A stretch of 46,254 nucleotides of DNA from IDS-8 sp964424805 (GCA_964424805.1 CAYRKH010000019.1:1-46254), one strand, 5' to 3'. Shown: positions 7,630 through 16,271, counted from the first letter of the stretch. A program made the numbers and translations. The notes: generated by a model not told the origin, from the letters alone.

Positions 7630-7667
7630 ACTGCCACGGATCGGGCACAGGCCCGGTTCGTTGTACA

Positions 7668-8030
7668 GGGGGCGACACGGCTTCGACGGAGGTCGCGAAA
7701 CTCCGGGTGCATGCCGAGGGACAGATCACCTCGTAAATCCAGCTGTAAAACCTATAGTTGCCAACGACGACAACTACGCACTAGCTGCTTAAAAACCAGC
7801 CTTAGTGCCCTCTGACCGGATCGTGCTCGTGCGTCCGGATTCCAGGGGTCATCCACACGGGATCGCGGCGAGGACATGCTCTGGGTCCGGACCGCTAAAC
7901 CTTTACAGAGCTGGCTATGAGTCTTCCCTGTCCGTCGGGTAGCTCATAGCGAGATCAAAGGCGGAATAAGCATGTAGATCGCGGAGCGTAGGACTTGCGG
8001 ACGCGGGTTCGATTCCCGCCGCCTCCACCA
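7668..8030 (+). ncRNA. ssrA: Transfer-messenger RNA (tmRNA)
   Basis: tmRNA tags proteins from stalled ribosomes for degradation. The 5' end GGGGGCGACACGGCUUCGACG and the 3' end GGGUUCGAUUCCCGCCGCCU with CCACCA form the tRNA-like domain. GGGGGCG (7668-7674) pairs over seven positions with CGCCUCC near the 3' end (one G-U). The T-arm GGGUUCGAUUCCC is intact and CCA is encoded. The resume codon GCC at 7760 opens the tag reading frame 7760-7792, encoding ANDDNYALAA and ending in TAA. Total length 363 nt is normal for the one-piece form. It follows smpB directly. A broken VIT-family gene starts 118 bases behind its 3' end, a location typical of integration scars. Confidence 0.98.
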
Positions 8031-8148
8031 TTTCTCTGCCCGGCACGGACGTCGGGCACGCGCGGAATCCCGCGAATCCTCCGTAAGGTGGGCAGTGCTG
8101 CCGGGGACGTGCAGCCGCCGGGAAGTGATGCTCATCGAAGGAGCCGCA

Positions 8149-8694
8149 GTGCCCCACCATACGACGCAGCGACCCGCTGCCTACCCCATCGCGGAGAGTG
8201 AACAACTGGCTACTCGCCTCAACTGGCTGCGCGCCGGGGTGATGGGAGCCAACGACGGCATCGTTTCGACGGCCGGTATGGTGGTCGGTGTTGCGGGAGC
8301 GCACGTCGGGTCCGCGGCGCTGCTCGCCGCGGGCGTGGCGGCGGTCACGGCGGGAGCGATATCGATGGCCGTAGGGGAATACGTATCGGTCTCCACGCTG
8401 CGCGATTCGGAGCGCGCGGCACTGGAGATCGAGAAGGAGGAACTGGCCCGCGATCCTGAACGCAGTTTGCGGGAACTCACCGGGCTCATCGCGGCTCGCG
8501 GTGTCGACCACGCGCTGGCCCACCAGGTAGCCGTCTAGCTTACGGAGCGCGATGCGCTTGCCGCCCATGCCCGCGTGGAGCTCGGCATCGACCCGGATGA
8601 GCTCACGAACCCCTGGCACGCCGCGGCACACAGCTCTGAGCAACCGGAGGTTGGTGGCGAAGCCGGTGCTGTACTAACCTTCAGAAGAACCTGA
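8149..8694 (+). pseudogene. VIT1/CCC1-family transporter, truncated pseudogene with internal amber
   Basis: The first 129 codons encode a recognisable VIT/CCC1-type protein, a family that moves iron or manganese: NWLRAGVMGANDGIVSTAGM and AVTAGAISMAVGEYVSVST are signatures of its first two membrane helices. A GTG start at 8149 has AAGGAG at 8138-8143. A TAG at 8536-8538 interrupts the frame, but the same frame continues with LTERDALAAHARVELGID, which is normal family sequence, up to about NPWHAA. It then diverges into unrelated residues and stops at 8694. The C-terminal three membrane helices are absent. Both lesions make function unlikely; the amber probably replaced GAG (Glu). Its position right behind tmRNA suggests a remnant of an insertion or deletion event. 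Confidence 0.85.
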
Positions 8695-8715
8695 CCCATC
8701 GGTTAAGGGAGACTC

Positions 8716-9699
8716 ATGGTCCCGCTTTCCATTCTCGACCTCGTTCGCATCACCGAGGAAACAGACGCGCGTGGCGCGCTCGACAACGCGCGCGAACTTG
8801 CAGGCCGTGCGGAAGAATGGGGTTACCGGCGTTTCTGGGTGGCGGAACACCACAACATGCCGAGCATCGCGAGCGCGGCCACCTCCGTCGTCATCGGGCA
8901 CATTGCGGCCGGCACGAAATCGATCCGCGTCGGCGCGGGCGGCATCATGCTGCCGAACCATTCTCCCCTCGTCATCGCGGAGCAATTCGGCACGCTCGCG
9001 GTGCTGTTTCCCGATCGGATCGATCTCGGGCTCGGCAGGGCGCCGGGCACCGATCAGCTGACGGTGCGCGCGCTGCGGCGCTCGCCGGCGTCGGCGGACA
9101 GCTTTCCGCAGGACGTGCTCGAGCTGCAGGCGCTGCTGGCGCCGGCGCAGCCCGGGCAGGCCGTACGCGCGGTGCCGGGCGCGGGCACCCGGGTGCCGCT
9201 GTGGATCCTCGGGTCGAGTCATTTCGGTGCCGCCCTGGCCGCCGAGCTCGGCCTGCCCTATTCCTTCGCCGCGCACTTTGCGCCGCAGCAACTGCTGAGC
9301 GCGCTCGAGATCTACCGGAGCCGCTTCAAACCTTCCGATCAGCTGGACGAACCCTACGCGATGGTCGGCGTGAACATCATTGCGGCGGACTCGGACGAGG
9401 AAGCGCGGCGCCTCGCGACAACGCAGCAGATGTCGTTCGTCAACCTCTTCCGCAACAATATCCGGGGCCTGAGCCAGCCGCCGATCGACAATATCGAGGA
9501 TTACTGGACGCCGATGGAGAAGGCCCAGGTATCGCAGATGCTGTCGCGCTCGATCGTCGGCGCGCCGGACACGGTGCGCGAGGGCATCGCTGCGCTCGTT
9601 GAAGAAACCGGCGCCAACGAGCTGATCGTGGTTTCGGACGTGTACGAGCACGGCGCCCGGCTCCATTCGTTCGAGCTCATCAGCGCGGCGCAAGCGTAG
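8716..9699 (+). CDS. LLM-class flavin-dependent oxidoreductase (YhbW-like)
   Basis: A 327-residue protein of the luciferase-like monooxygenase family, related in length and motifs to E. coli YhbW. It is expected to be cytoplasmic and to use reduced FMN. Visible signatures are MVPLSILDLVRI at the start, GYRRFWVAEHHNMPSIAS (the AEHH block) at about 34-53, IRVGAGGIMLPNHSPLVIAE, and FPDRIDLGLGRAPGTD. The C-terminal half contains IVGAPDTVREGIAAL. AAGGGA at 8705-8710 provides a ribosome site five bases before the ATG. The substrate cannot be read from sequence. It stands alone between the VIT remnant and rdgC. Confidence 0.92.
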   Translation: MVPLSILDLVRITEETDARGALDNARELAGRAEEWGYRRFWVAEHHNMPSIASAATSVVIGHIAAGTKSIRVGAGGIMLPNHSPLVIAEQFGTLAVLFPDRIDLGLGRAPGTDQLTVRALRRSPASADSFPQDVLELQALLAPAQPGQAVRAVPGAGTRVPLWILGSSHFGAALAAELGLPYSFAAHFAPQQLLSALEIYRSRFKPSDQLDEPYAMVGVNIIAADSDEEARRLATTQQMSFVNLFRNNIRGLSQPPIDNIEDYWTPMEKAQVSQMLSRSIVGAPDTVREGIAALVEETGANELIVVSDVYEHGARLHSFELISAAQA

Positions 9700-9814
9700 T
9701 CACGCCGCAAGCGCAAGGGCTCCAAAACAACTTTCCGGCGGATTTGCAAGAGTGACATCGCGGGACTGAACCCCGATACTCCCCGGCCTTTCACGTGGTG
9801 CATGGGGCCCCGGA

Positions 9815-10744
9815 ATGTTTCGCAACGTCCGCTTCTTTCGCCTGAACGCCGCCTGGCCCGAATCGGAGCAGGCGTTGTCGGAGCAGCTCGCGAGCGCGGC
9901 GTTCACCCCCTGCGGTCCCTTTTCCGAGCGCAGCACCGGCTTCGAGCCGCCGACCGGTGACCCGGAAGGGCTGCTTGCGCGGCGGGTCGAAGGCGCGGAT
10001 CTCCTGCGGCTGCGCAGCCAGACGCGCCTCTTGCCCGCGGCCGCCGTCGACGATGCGCTGGAAGCGCGCATCGAGGAATGGCGCCAGCGCATGGAGTCCG
10101 ATCCTTCGCCGCGCGAAAAGCGAAAGCTCAAGGCACAGACGCGCGACGACCTTCTGCCGAAGGCGCTGCTCAAGTCGCAGCGAACGCGCGGCTTCATGCT
10201 CGTCACGGAACGGCTGCTGGCTGTCGAAACGCTTTCTGATTCACGCACAGACGAATTCCTGGAGCATTTGCGCATGGCCCTCGGAACCGTCGAGGCGGTG
10301 CCGCTGGCGTTCAAGCGCCCGGTTGCCGAGCTGCTGACGCGCGTCTTCCTCGGCGACGCACCGCGCGGTTTCGCGCTCGGCCGTGAATGCCGGATGTGCG
10401 ATCCCGCCGATGTGAGAGCCTCCATCCGCTGCGCCGACCTGGACCTCGGGGATCCCGCCGTCCGCCGGCACGTGAGCGAGGGCATGCGGCTGACGCACCT
10501 CGAGATCGAGTTCGACAACATCCTCAGCTGCACCCTCGATGAGAAAGGCGGAATTGCCAAGCTCAAGCTCGTCGGCGCCGACATTGCGGAGGACCTGCCC
10601 GACGAAGACCCGCTCGCGCGCCTCGATGCCGAGTTCGCGCTGCTGACAGGGACACTGCGGCAGCTCCTGAACGCCATGCGGCAGGCCCTTGGCGGCTACG
10701 AAGAAGAATCCCTGCCGGGCGAGCGGATAGCCATCGGCGCCTAG
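9815..10744 (+). CDS. rdgC: Recombination-associated protein RdgC
   Basis: RdgC is a nucleoid-associated protein that forms a ring around double-stranded DNA and can limit RecA activity. The 309-residue length matches the family (about 300). Characteristic blocks include MFRNVRFFRLN at the start, FTPCGPFSERSTGF, KRKLKAQTRDDLLPKA, and GRECRMCDPAD near the centre, followed by LTHLEIEFDNILSCTLDEKG. The gene is monocistronic in appearance: the next gene is 188 bases away. The family is mostly found in beta- and gammaproteobacteria, which supports the taxonomic reading. Confidence 0.95.
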   Translation: MFRNVRFFRLNAAWPESEQALSEQLASAAFTPCGPFSERSTGFEPPTGDPEGLLARRVEGADLLRLRSQTRLLPAAAVDDALEARIEEWRQRMESDPSPREKRKLKAQTRDDLLPKALLKSQRTRGFMLVTERLLAVETLSDSRTDEFLEHLRMALGTVEAVPLAFKRPVAELLTRVFLGDAPRGFALGRECRMCDPADVRASIRCADLDLGDPAVRRHVSEGMRLTHLEIEFDNILSCTLDEKGGIAKLKLVGADIAEDLPDEDPLARLDAEFALLTGTLRQLLNAMRQALGGYEEESLPGERIAIGA

Positions 10745-10932
10745 CGTCCGGCCGACAGGACCGGACAGCACCCGGACTTACAAACGCCGTTTGAATTCCT
10801 GCCGCTCGCGCTCTCGCGAGGGTTGTCTAGACTCGCTGTACGGTGGTGCGAGAGCGCGCGCAGCGTGGGACGCCTGCGCGTTTCGCCGTCACCGGAACAC
10901 CTGCATTCTCACCTCAGCAGCGAGGGATTGTC

Positions 10933-11457
10933 ATGAACCTGATGGATCTGTTGGAACAAGCGGGCGGCCGCAGCAGCGTCGCGAAACTGGCCGGGCAACT
11001 CGGCATCGATGAAGGCAAAGCGCGCCAGCTGATCAGCAGCGTCTCGCCCGCGGTGGCCGGCGGGTTGCAGCGGCGCGCCGGGTCGCCGGAAGGCCAGTCG
11101 GAGCTGGCGCGCGAAATCGAAGGCGGCAAATACCGCCGCTACGTCGACGAGCCGCAGCGCCTGGAAGAGGAGAACGCGCGCGAGGAAGGCAACCATGCGC
11201 TCTCGCAGCTCTTCGGCAGCGAAGACGACAGCCGCCAGGTCGCGGCGCGCGCTTCCGAGGAAACGGGGCTCGACAAATCGCTGATCGAACGCGCGCTGCC
11301 GCTCGTCGCCGGCCTCGCGATGGGCGCCCTGGGCAAAAAGTCCAGTGAACAAGGCGGCCTGGGCGGCGGCCTGGGTTCCCTTGCCGGCCTGCTCGGCGGC
11401 GGTGACGGCAAGCCCGGCATGGAGGACGTGAAGAACATCGGCGGCAAGTTTTTCTAG
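10933..11457 (+). CDS. DUF937 domain protein
   Basis: A 174-residue protein of the DUF937 family, function unknown. The N-terminus MNLMDLLEQAGGRSSVAKLA, with a predicted helical repeat up to about residue 145, is typical (compare LISSVSPAVAGGLQ and IERALPLVAGLAMGALGKK). A Gly/Leu-rich stretch (GGLGGGLGSLAGLLGGGDGK) closes the protein, also typical. No signal peptide is visible. GAGGGAT at 10922-10928 precedes the ATG at 10933 and supports this start over an open upstream extension. The 188-base gap before it shows no gene. Confidence 0.85.
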   Translation: MNLMDLLEQAGGRSSVAKLAGQLGIDEGKARQLISSVSPAVAGGLQRRAGSPEGQSELAREIEGGKYRRYVDEPQRLEEENAREEGNHALSQLFGSEDDSRQVAARASEETGLDKSLIERALPLVAGLAMGALGKKSSEQGGLGGGLGSLAGLLGGGDGKPGMEDVKNIGGKFF

Positions 11458-11508
11458 CCCCCGCCCGATCTGCTATCGTGGGCTCGAAGAATAAAAAAGG
11501 AAGCCGCG

Positions 11509-11988
11509 ATGAGCAGCGAAGAAAGCCCCCGCCCGCCCCTGCCGCCCTTCGACGCCGATACGGCGGCACAAAAAGTACGCGGGGCCGAGGACGCCTGGAA
11601 CACCCGCGACCCGGAACGGGTCGCGGGTGCCTACAGCCCGGACAGCGTCTGGCGCAACCGTGCGGAATTCATCCGCGGTCGCGACGAGATCGTGCGGTTC
11701 CTCATTCGCAAATGGAACAGGGAACTCGACTACCGCCTCGCCAAAGAGGTGTGGGCTTTCCACGGCAACCGCATCGCCGTGCGCTTTGCCTACGAGTGGC
11801 ACGACGACGCCGGGAGCTGGTTCCGCTCCTACGGCAACGAAAACTGGGAGTTCGACGACGAGGGCTACATGCAGCGTCGCATCGCGAGCATCAACGACGT
11901 GCCGATCAGGGAAAGCGACCGCAAGTACCACTGGCCGCTCGGGCCGCGCCCGGCCGACCACCCGGGACTTTCCGATTTGGGGCTGTAG
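11509..11988 (+). CDS. NTF2-like (SnoaL fold) protein, DUF1348 family
   Basis: A 159-residue nuclear-transport-factor-2-like protein of the DUF1348 type, cytoplasmic, function not established. The middle carries AEDAWNTRDPERVAGAYSPD, then WRNRAEFIRGRDEI, FLIRKWNRELDYRL, and the aromatic run GSWFRSYGNENWEFDDEGYM, all characteristic. The end HPGLSDLGL is also seen in relatives. The coding sequence contains a perfect 13-base inverted repeat at 11601-11629. A possible ribosome site (AAGGAAG) lies upstream of the ATG. Confidence 0.88.
   Translation: MSSEESPRPPLPPFDADTAAQKVRGAEDAWNTRDPERVAGAYSPDSVWRNRAEFIRGRDEIVRFLIRKWNRELDYRLAKEVWAFHGNRIAVRFAYEWHDDAGSWFRSYGNENWEFDDEGYMQRRIASINDVPIRESDRKYHWPLGPRPADHPGLSDLGL
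11601..11629. repeat. Perfect 13-bp inverted repeat within the DUF1348 gene
   Basis: CACCCGCGACCCG (11601-11613) and its exact complement CGGGTCGCGGGTG (11617-11629) surround a three-base centre GAA. In the messenger this would be a very stable hairpin at about codons 31-41. It encodes part of NTRDPERVAG. Confidence 0.8.
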
Positions 11989-12044
11989 CACGTCAGGCGC
12001 CGAACGGCCGATAAGGAACACCTGACATAAGCGAGGGGGACGCG

Positions 12045-13961
12045 ATGCACAAGCTCTGGCCGCTGGCCCTGTTATTACCGCTCGCCCTGCCCGCCGCCGC
12101 ACAGGACGGCCCCGCACGCATCGAGCGCGGCAACCTGGTGATCGAGGGGATCCCGGAAATTCCGCAGGCCGTAAAGGACCGCCTGCAGCAGTACGAGAAC
12201 GCCCGTTCGGCGTACTTTTCCGGCTTCACCGGGGACGGCGGCATCCTGATCACCACCCGCTTTGCGGAAACGAGCCAGGTGCACAAGGTCGACGAGCCCT
12301 TGGGGATGCGCCGCCAGCTCACGTTCTACGACGAGCCGGTGCAGGGCGCGGCGGTGCGCGAAGGCGACCGCAGGGCATTCGTGTTCGGCAAGGACATCGG
12401 CGGTGACGAGTTCTACCAGGGCTGGCTGTTCGACCTCGAGACCGGAAAGACCACGCCGTTCACGGAAGAAGGCACGCGCAACGGCGCCTGGGCGTGGCGC
12501 GATGACGGCAGCCAGGTCGCCTGGTACCGCTCCACCACCGACAGCGCCGACTGGGACATCCTGGCCGGCGATCCCGCGGCCGCGGCGAGCGTGCGGGTGG
12601 TGTTGGAGGGCGAAGGCGCGATGATGCCGCTGGACTGGAGCGCGGACGGCACCTCGCTGCTCGTCATGCGCTACGTTTCCATCAACCGCTCGCACCTTTA
12701 TTCGCTGGATCTCGACAGCGGCGCGCTCGACGAGGTCCGCCCCGAGGCGGAAGTGGCCTGGGGCGGAGGCGAGTTCCTGGCCGATGGCCGCGTGCTCACG
12801 GTGAGCGACGAGGACAGCCTGTTCCAGCGCATCGTGCTCGTCGACCCTGCAACGGACGCGATAGAGGTGCTGACCCCCGGGGTCGAGTGGGACGTCGAGA
12901 ACCTCGTGCTCTCGCCGGACGGCCGCACGGTGGCCTATACGCTCAACGAAGGCGGCACCGAGACGCTGTATTTCCTGGATCTCGACACCGGCGAGAGCCG
13001 CGACGGGCCGCAGCTGCCGGCCGGCCTCATCTCCTCGGTGGACTTCGACGAGACGGGAAACCGCCTCGGCTTCACGCTGTCTTCGGCGACCTCCTCCGGC
13101 GATGCCTGGGTCTACGACATGAGCACAGGCGATCTCACCCGGTGGACGCAAAGCGAGCTCGGCGGCCTGGACCCGGACAGCTTCGTCGAGCCGCGGCTCG
13201 TCGCGTACGAGAGCTTTGACGGCATGCGTATTCCCGCCTGGGTGTACCTGCCTGCGGGCGAAGGCCCGCACCCGGTCATCGTGTACATCCACGGCGGACC
13301 GGAAAGCCAGTACCGTCCCGGTTTTTCGTCCACGTTCCAGTACTGGGTGAACGAGCTCGGCGCCGCCGTGGTCGCTCCGAACGTGCGCGGCTCATCGGGT
13401 TACGGCAAGGAATACGTGAAACTCGACAACGGCATGCGGCGCAAGGACTCGGTAAAGGACATCGGCGCGCTGCTGGACTGGATCGCGGCACAGCCGGCGC
13501 TCGACGAGGACCGGGTCGTGGTTTACGGCGGCTCCTACGGCGGCTACATGGTGCTGGCAAGCGCCGTGGACTACTCCGACAGGCTGGCCGGCGCGGTCGA
13601 CATCGTCGGCGTCTCCAATTTCGTGACCTTCCTCGAGAACACCGAGGACTACCGCCGCAACCTGCGCCGCCAGGAATACGGCGACGAGCGCGACCCGGAG
13701 ATGCGCGCATTCCTGGAGAGCATCGCGCCGTCGAACCACGCGGACGAGATCGAGGTACCGCTCTTCATCATCCAGGGCGCCAACGACCCGCGCGTGCCGG
13801 CCAGCGAATCCGAGCAGATGCTGCAGGCCGTCCGGGCCAACGGCACCCAAGCGTGGTACCTGCTGGCGAAAGACGAAGGCCATGGCTTCGACAAGAAGGC
13901 CAACCAGGATTACATGCGGCAGGCCGTGACCGTCTTCCTGGAAAAAATCCTCTCAGATTAA
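12045..13961 (+). CDS. Secreted S9-family serine peptidase (prolyl oligopeptidase / acylaminoacyl-peptidase type)
   Basis: A 638-residue exported peptidase. A signal peptide (residues 1-20, ending PAAAQ) is followed by a beta-propeller of about 370 residues (repeats such as SPDGRTVAYTLNEGG) and a C-terminal alpha/beta hydrolase domain. The catalytic triad is visible: nucleophile Ser497 in GGSYGG, Asp581 in GANDPRVP, His613 in EGHGFDKK. The oxyanion motif HGGPESQ lies upstream. It probably degrades short peptides in the periplasm. The ATG at 12045 follows GAGGGGGACGCG, a good ribosome site. It is convergent with the M28 peptidase gene, separated by a 45-base A/T-rich spacer. Confidence 0.93.
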   Translation: MHKLWPLALLLPLALPAAAQDGPARIERGNLVIEGIPEIPQAVKDRLQQYENARSAYFSGFTGDGGILITTRFAETSQVHKVDEPLGMRRQLTFYDEPVQGAAVREGDRRAFVFGKDIGGDEFYQGWLFDLETGKTTPFTEEGTRNGAWAWRDDGSQVAWYRSTTDSADWDILAGDPAAAASVRVVLEGEGAMMPLDWSADGTSLLVMRYVSINRSHLYSLDLDSGALDEVRPEAEVAWGGGEFLADGRVLTVSDEDSLFQRIVLVDPATDAIEVLTPGVEWDVENLVLSPDGRTVAYTLNEGGTETLYFLDLDTGESRDGPQLPAGLISSVDFDETGNRLGFTLSSATSSGDAWVYDMSTGDLTRWTQSELGGLDPDSFVEPRLVAYESFDGMRIPAWVYLPAGEGPHPVIVYIHGGPESQYRPGFSSTFQYWVNELGAAVVAPNVRGSSGYGKEYVKLDNGMRRKDSVKDIGALLDWIAAQPALDEDRVVVYGGSYGGYMVLASAVDYSDRLAGAVDIVGVSNFVTFLENTEDYRRNLRRQEYGDERDPEMRAFLESIAPSNHADEIEVPLFIIQGANDPRVPASESEQMLQAVRANGTQAWYLLAKDEGHGFDKKANQDYMRQAVTVFLEKILSD

Positions 13962-14006
13962 TTGATATAACAAATATTTAAACGGATATCCTTACCTGTT
14001 TTCGAG
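13962..14006. other. A/T-rich spacer between convergent peptidase genes
   Basis: The gap is strikingly A/T-rich (TTGATATAACAAATATTTAA) compared with the GC-rich surroundings. It shows no hairpin followed by a T-tract, so a factor-independent terminator cannot be asserted. Confidence 0.4.
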
Positions 14007-16271
14007 TCAATCCCCCCGCGGAAACTGTGATGGCGGAGCAATCGCTTCCAGGCCCACCTCCCGCCACGCCCCGCTCCGGTCGCCCGCCCCGATCGGCACC
14101 GCGACGGCATCGCGCCTCCGGCTAATCCCGGCAAACCCGCCCGGCAGCCCGTCCGAGATGTCGGCCGCATAGAGCGTCAGCGGACCCGTCGCGCCGACCT
14201 CCATCGCGATGCGCGCCTCGCCGTCCGGCGGCGCAACGATCGCGAGCACGCTCCACTCGCCGCCGGTTCCTGCCGTGACCGGAACGCCCTCCACGGCAAC
14301 GCGCTCGACCTCCGCCGCCCCCGGCAGCGCCAGGTACAGCACCCGCGCATCGCGCACGGTACGCACGGAGAGTGCCAGTCGCCGCCCGCTGCTCGTCGCC
14401 TCGTCCTCGAGCACGGCGACCTCGGGCGGCGGCAGTGCGGGACCGGCATCCCCGGGCACCAGCCGACGCTCCGACCAGGGGAAATTCGCGTGCGCCGCCG
14501 GTGTGCCGCCATCGGCCTCGAGCAATGGTGCCGGCGGCCGTTCACCCGGCAGGCTGTCCAGGTACACGCGCCCTGTTTCGCCGTCGCTGACGTACAAGAG
14601 GTTCAAGCGCCGCGGCACGGCATCCGTAAAGGAGGGCCGGGCCAGCGCGATGCCGACGAAGACCGCGAGCGCCACCCCGGCGACTGCCGTCAGCGGGAGC
14701 GGCTTGCCGGCCGCCGCGATTGCCGGCAACAGCGGCAGGAGCGCAAGGACCATGAGCATGGTTACGCCGGGCAGCGCCTCGAAGCCCACCGCCTCGTAAA
14801 TCGACCAGGCGATCGGGAACCAGAGGGCGGCGGTGCACGCGGCGGCGACCGCGCTCCAGGCCGCCGGCCGCGACGGCCGGAGGTGCCCGGCAAGCGCACC
14901 GCCGATCAGCGGCAGGAGCGCCAGGAAGCTCGCCCCCGGCAGGAACGCCACCGTGAGCCCCGCGACCCACGCGAAGACCAGCAGCCCCGCAAGGCCGAGC
15001 CCCGTGTCGCCGCACCAGCGCGCGAGCGGCCGCGCGAGCGCCGTCGCGACGGCAAACGCCAGCGCCATGAACGCCAGCACGAGCATGGCGCCTTGCGCCG
15101 TCCAGGCGGAGGCAGCGGGGGCGGTGCCGGCAAGCAGCCACTGCAGCCCGAGACCGAGCGCGAGCGCTCCGGCCGGCGCCGCGGCGAGCAGGAGGAAAGT
15201 TACCGACGTCCGCAGGACGCGGAGCGCCGGCTCCCGCCGGAGGCGCCAGGCGAGCAGCAGCCAGGCGACGGCGCCGACTGCCAGCAACACGACGTTCCAG
15301 CTCTCGGGCCAGCTCACGAGCACCGCCCCGAACAGGTCGAAGAAAACCCTGTTGCTCCCGGCCCGCGGAACCGCATCGGCGCCGGCGAGCGCCCGCGCCA
15401 TCGCTAGGGCATTTTCGCCGTGGTGCTGCAGGGAGGCGGGATCGAGCCAGGCCAGGTTGTCGCGCGGCGTGTGGTAGCGCGCGGGCCCCTCGATGAAGGC
15501 AAAATTGACGCCGACGAGGCCTTCGCGCCGGAACACCGTGAAGTCCGTGTTGTTCGGGAGGCGCTTGTAGATCTCGTAGGCGAGCGAGGTGCCGACCGGA
15601 TGGGCCAGCGCGGCGCTCGCGAGCGAGACGATGGCGGCGTTGCCGGATTGCGTTTCGAACAGCTGGCTGGGACCGCCCGTGCCGCGCGCCTCCAGGTTGA
15701 CCACCGAACCGATGGCTTCGAACCCGGGCGTGCGCACGAAGGCTTCGGCGTCGAGCAGTCCCGCTTCCTCGCCGTCGCCGAGCAAAAACCACACGCTGCG
15801 CGGCAGCGGGTCCGATGCCTTGAGCGCCCGCGCAACCTCGAGGATGGCGGCAACCCCCGCGCCGTCGTCCCCCGCGCCGGGGCTCGCGGCCACGGAATCG
15901 TAATGCGCCGCGAGCAGCACACCCTTTCCTTCCCCGGTGCCCGGCAGGTGCGCGACCACGTTGTGGACCCCGGCGCACACCGGCCAGATCCCGCTGCACG
16001 CGAAGCCCCGCTGCACCTCCGGCTCGTAGCCCAGGTGCTCCAGCTCGGCCACGATGCGCGCGCGCACCGCCGCGTTGGCGGCGCTGCCGGTCGGATGCGG
16101 ACGGCCGTCACCGAGGATGCGCTCGAGGACGGCGCCGGCCCGGGCGGCCGAGAAGGCGTCCGGCGGCGCCTCCGTGCCCGGGTCCGCGGGCGGCGACTGG
16201 CTCCGGAGGGCGAGGAGGCCCAGCAGCAGGAAACCTGCAATCACGGCAAGCGCGTGCGCGCGCTCGTGCAT
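14007..16271 (-). CDS. Membrane-anchored M28-family zinc peptidase with multi-pass C-terminal region
   Basis: A 754-residue peptidase. An N-terminal membrane helix (about 7-22) precedes an M28 catalytic domain (about 40-320) with the co-catalytic zinc ligands and base visible: His123 (HYDS), Asp136 (GAGDDGAG), Glu168/169 (GDGEEAG), Glu194 (NLEARG) and His267 (YHTPRDN). The remainder contains several hydrophobic segments (about 345-580) and a soluble tail. This layout resembles eukaryotic FXNA/ERMP1-type peptidases and bacterial relatives. I chose the ATG at 16271 (MHERAHAL) just before the first helix; a further ATG at 16337 would overlap the DUF481 gene. It likely trims peptides outside the cytoplasm. 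Confidence 0.88.
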   Translation of the reverse strand: MHERAHALAVIAGFLLLGLLALRSQSPPADPGTEAPPDAFSAARAGAVLERILGDGRPHPTGSAANAAVRARIVAELEHLGYEPEVQRGFACSGIWPVCAGVHNVVAHLPGTGEGKGVLLAAHYDSVAASPGAGDDGAGVAAILEVARALKASDPLPRSVWFLLGDGEEAGLLDAEAFVRTPGFEAIGSVVNLEARGTGGPSQLFETQSGNAAIVSLASAALAHPVGTSLAYEIYKRLPNNTDFTVFRREGLVGVNFAFIEGPARYHTPRDNLAWLDPASLQHHGENALAMARALAGADAVPRAGSNRVFFDLFGAVLVSWPESWNVVLLAVGAVAWLLLAWRLRREPALRVLRTSVTFLLLAAAPAGALALGLGLQWLLAGTAPAASAWTAQGAMLVLAFMALAFAVATALARPLARWCGDTGLGLAGLLVFAWVAGLTVAFLPGASFLALLPLIGGALAGHLRPSRPAAWSAVAAACTAALWFPIAWSIYEAVGFEALPGVTMLMVLALLPLLPAIAAAGKPLPLTAVAGVALAVFVGIALARPSFTDAVPRRLNLLYVSDGETGRVYLDSLPGERPPAPLLEADGGTPAAHANFPWSERRLVPGDAGPALPPPEVAVLEDEATSSGRRLALSVRTVRDARVLYLALPGAAEVERVAVEGVPVTAGTGGEWSVLAIVAPPDGEARIAMEVGATGPLTLYAADISDGLPGGFAGISRRRDAVAVPIGAGDRSGAWREVGLEAIAPPSQFPRGD

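Noticed and set aside
8031..8148. Integrated island behind tmRNA with att duplication
   Set aside because: No second copy of the tmRNA 3' end and no integrase gene is visible in the window; only a decayed VIT gene is present, so an island is inferred at most.
10745..10932. Hidden gene in the rdgC-DUF937 gap
   Set aside because: Short open stretches exist but none shows a good start, ribosome site or protein-like composition.
12075..13292. Long antisense open frame across the S9 peptidase gene
   Set aside because: No recognisable protein features; it is complementary to a clear S9 peptidase. The same holds for other long antisense frames such as 27624-29498 (typA) and 39786-41480 (prc).
14490..15407. 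Plus-strand Arg/Gly-rich open frame within the M28 gene
   Set aside because: Low-complexity composition typical of an antisense shadow of GC-rich membrane-protein coding sequence.
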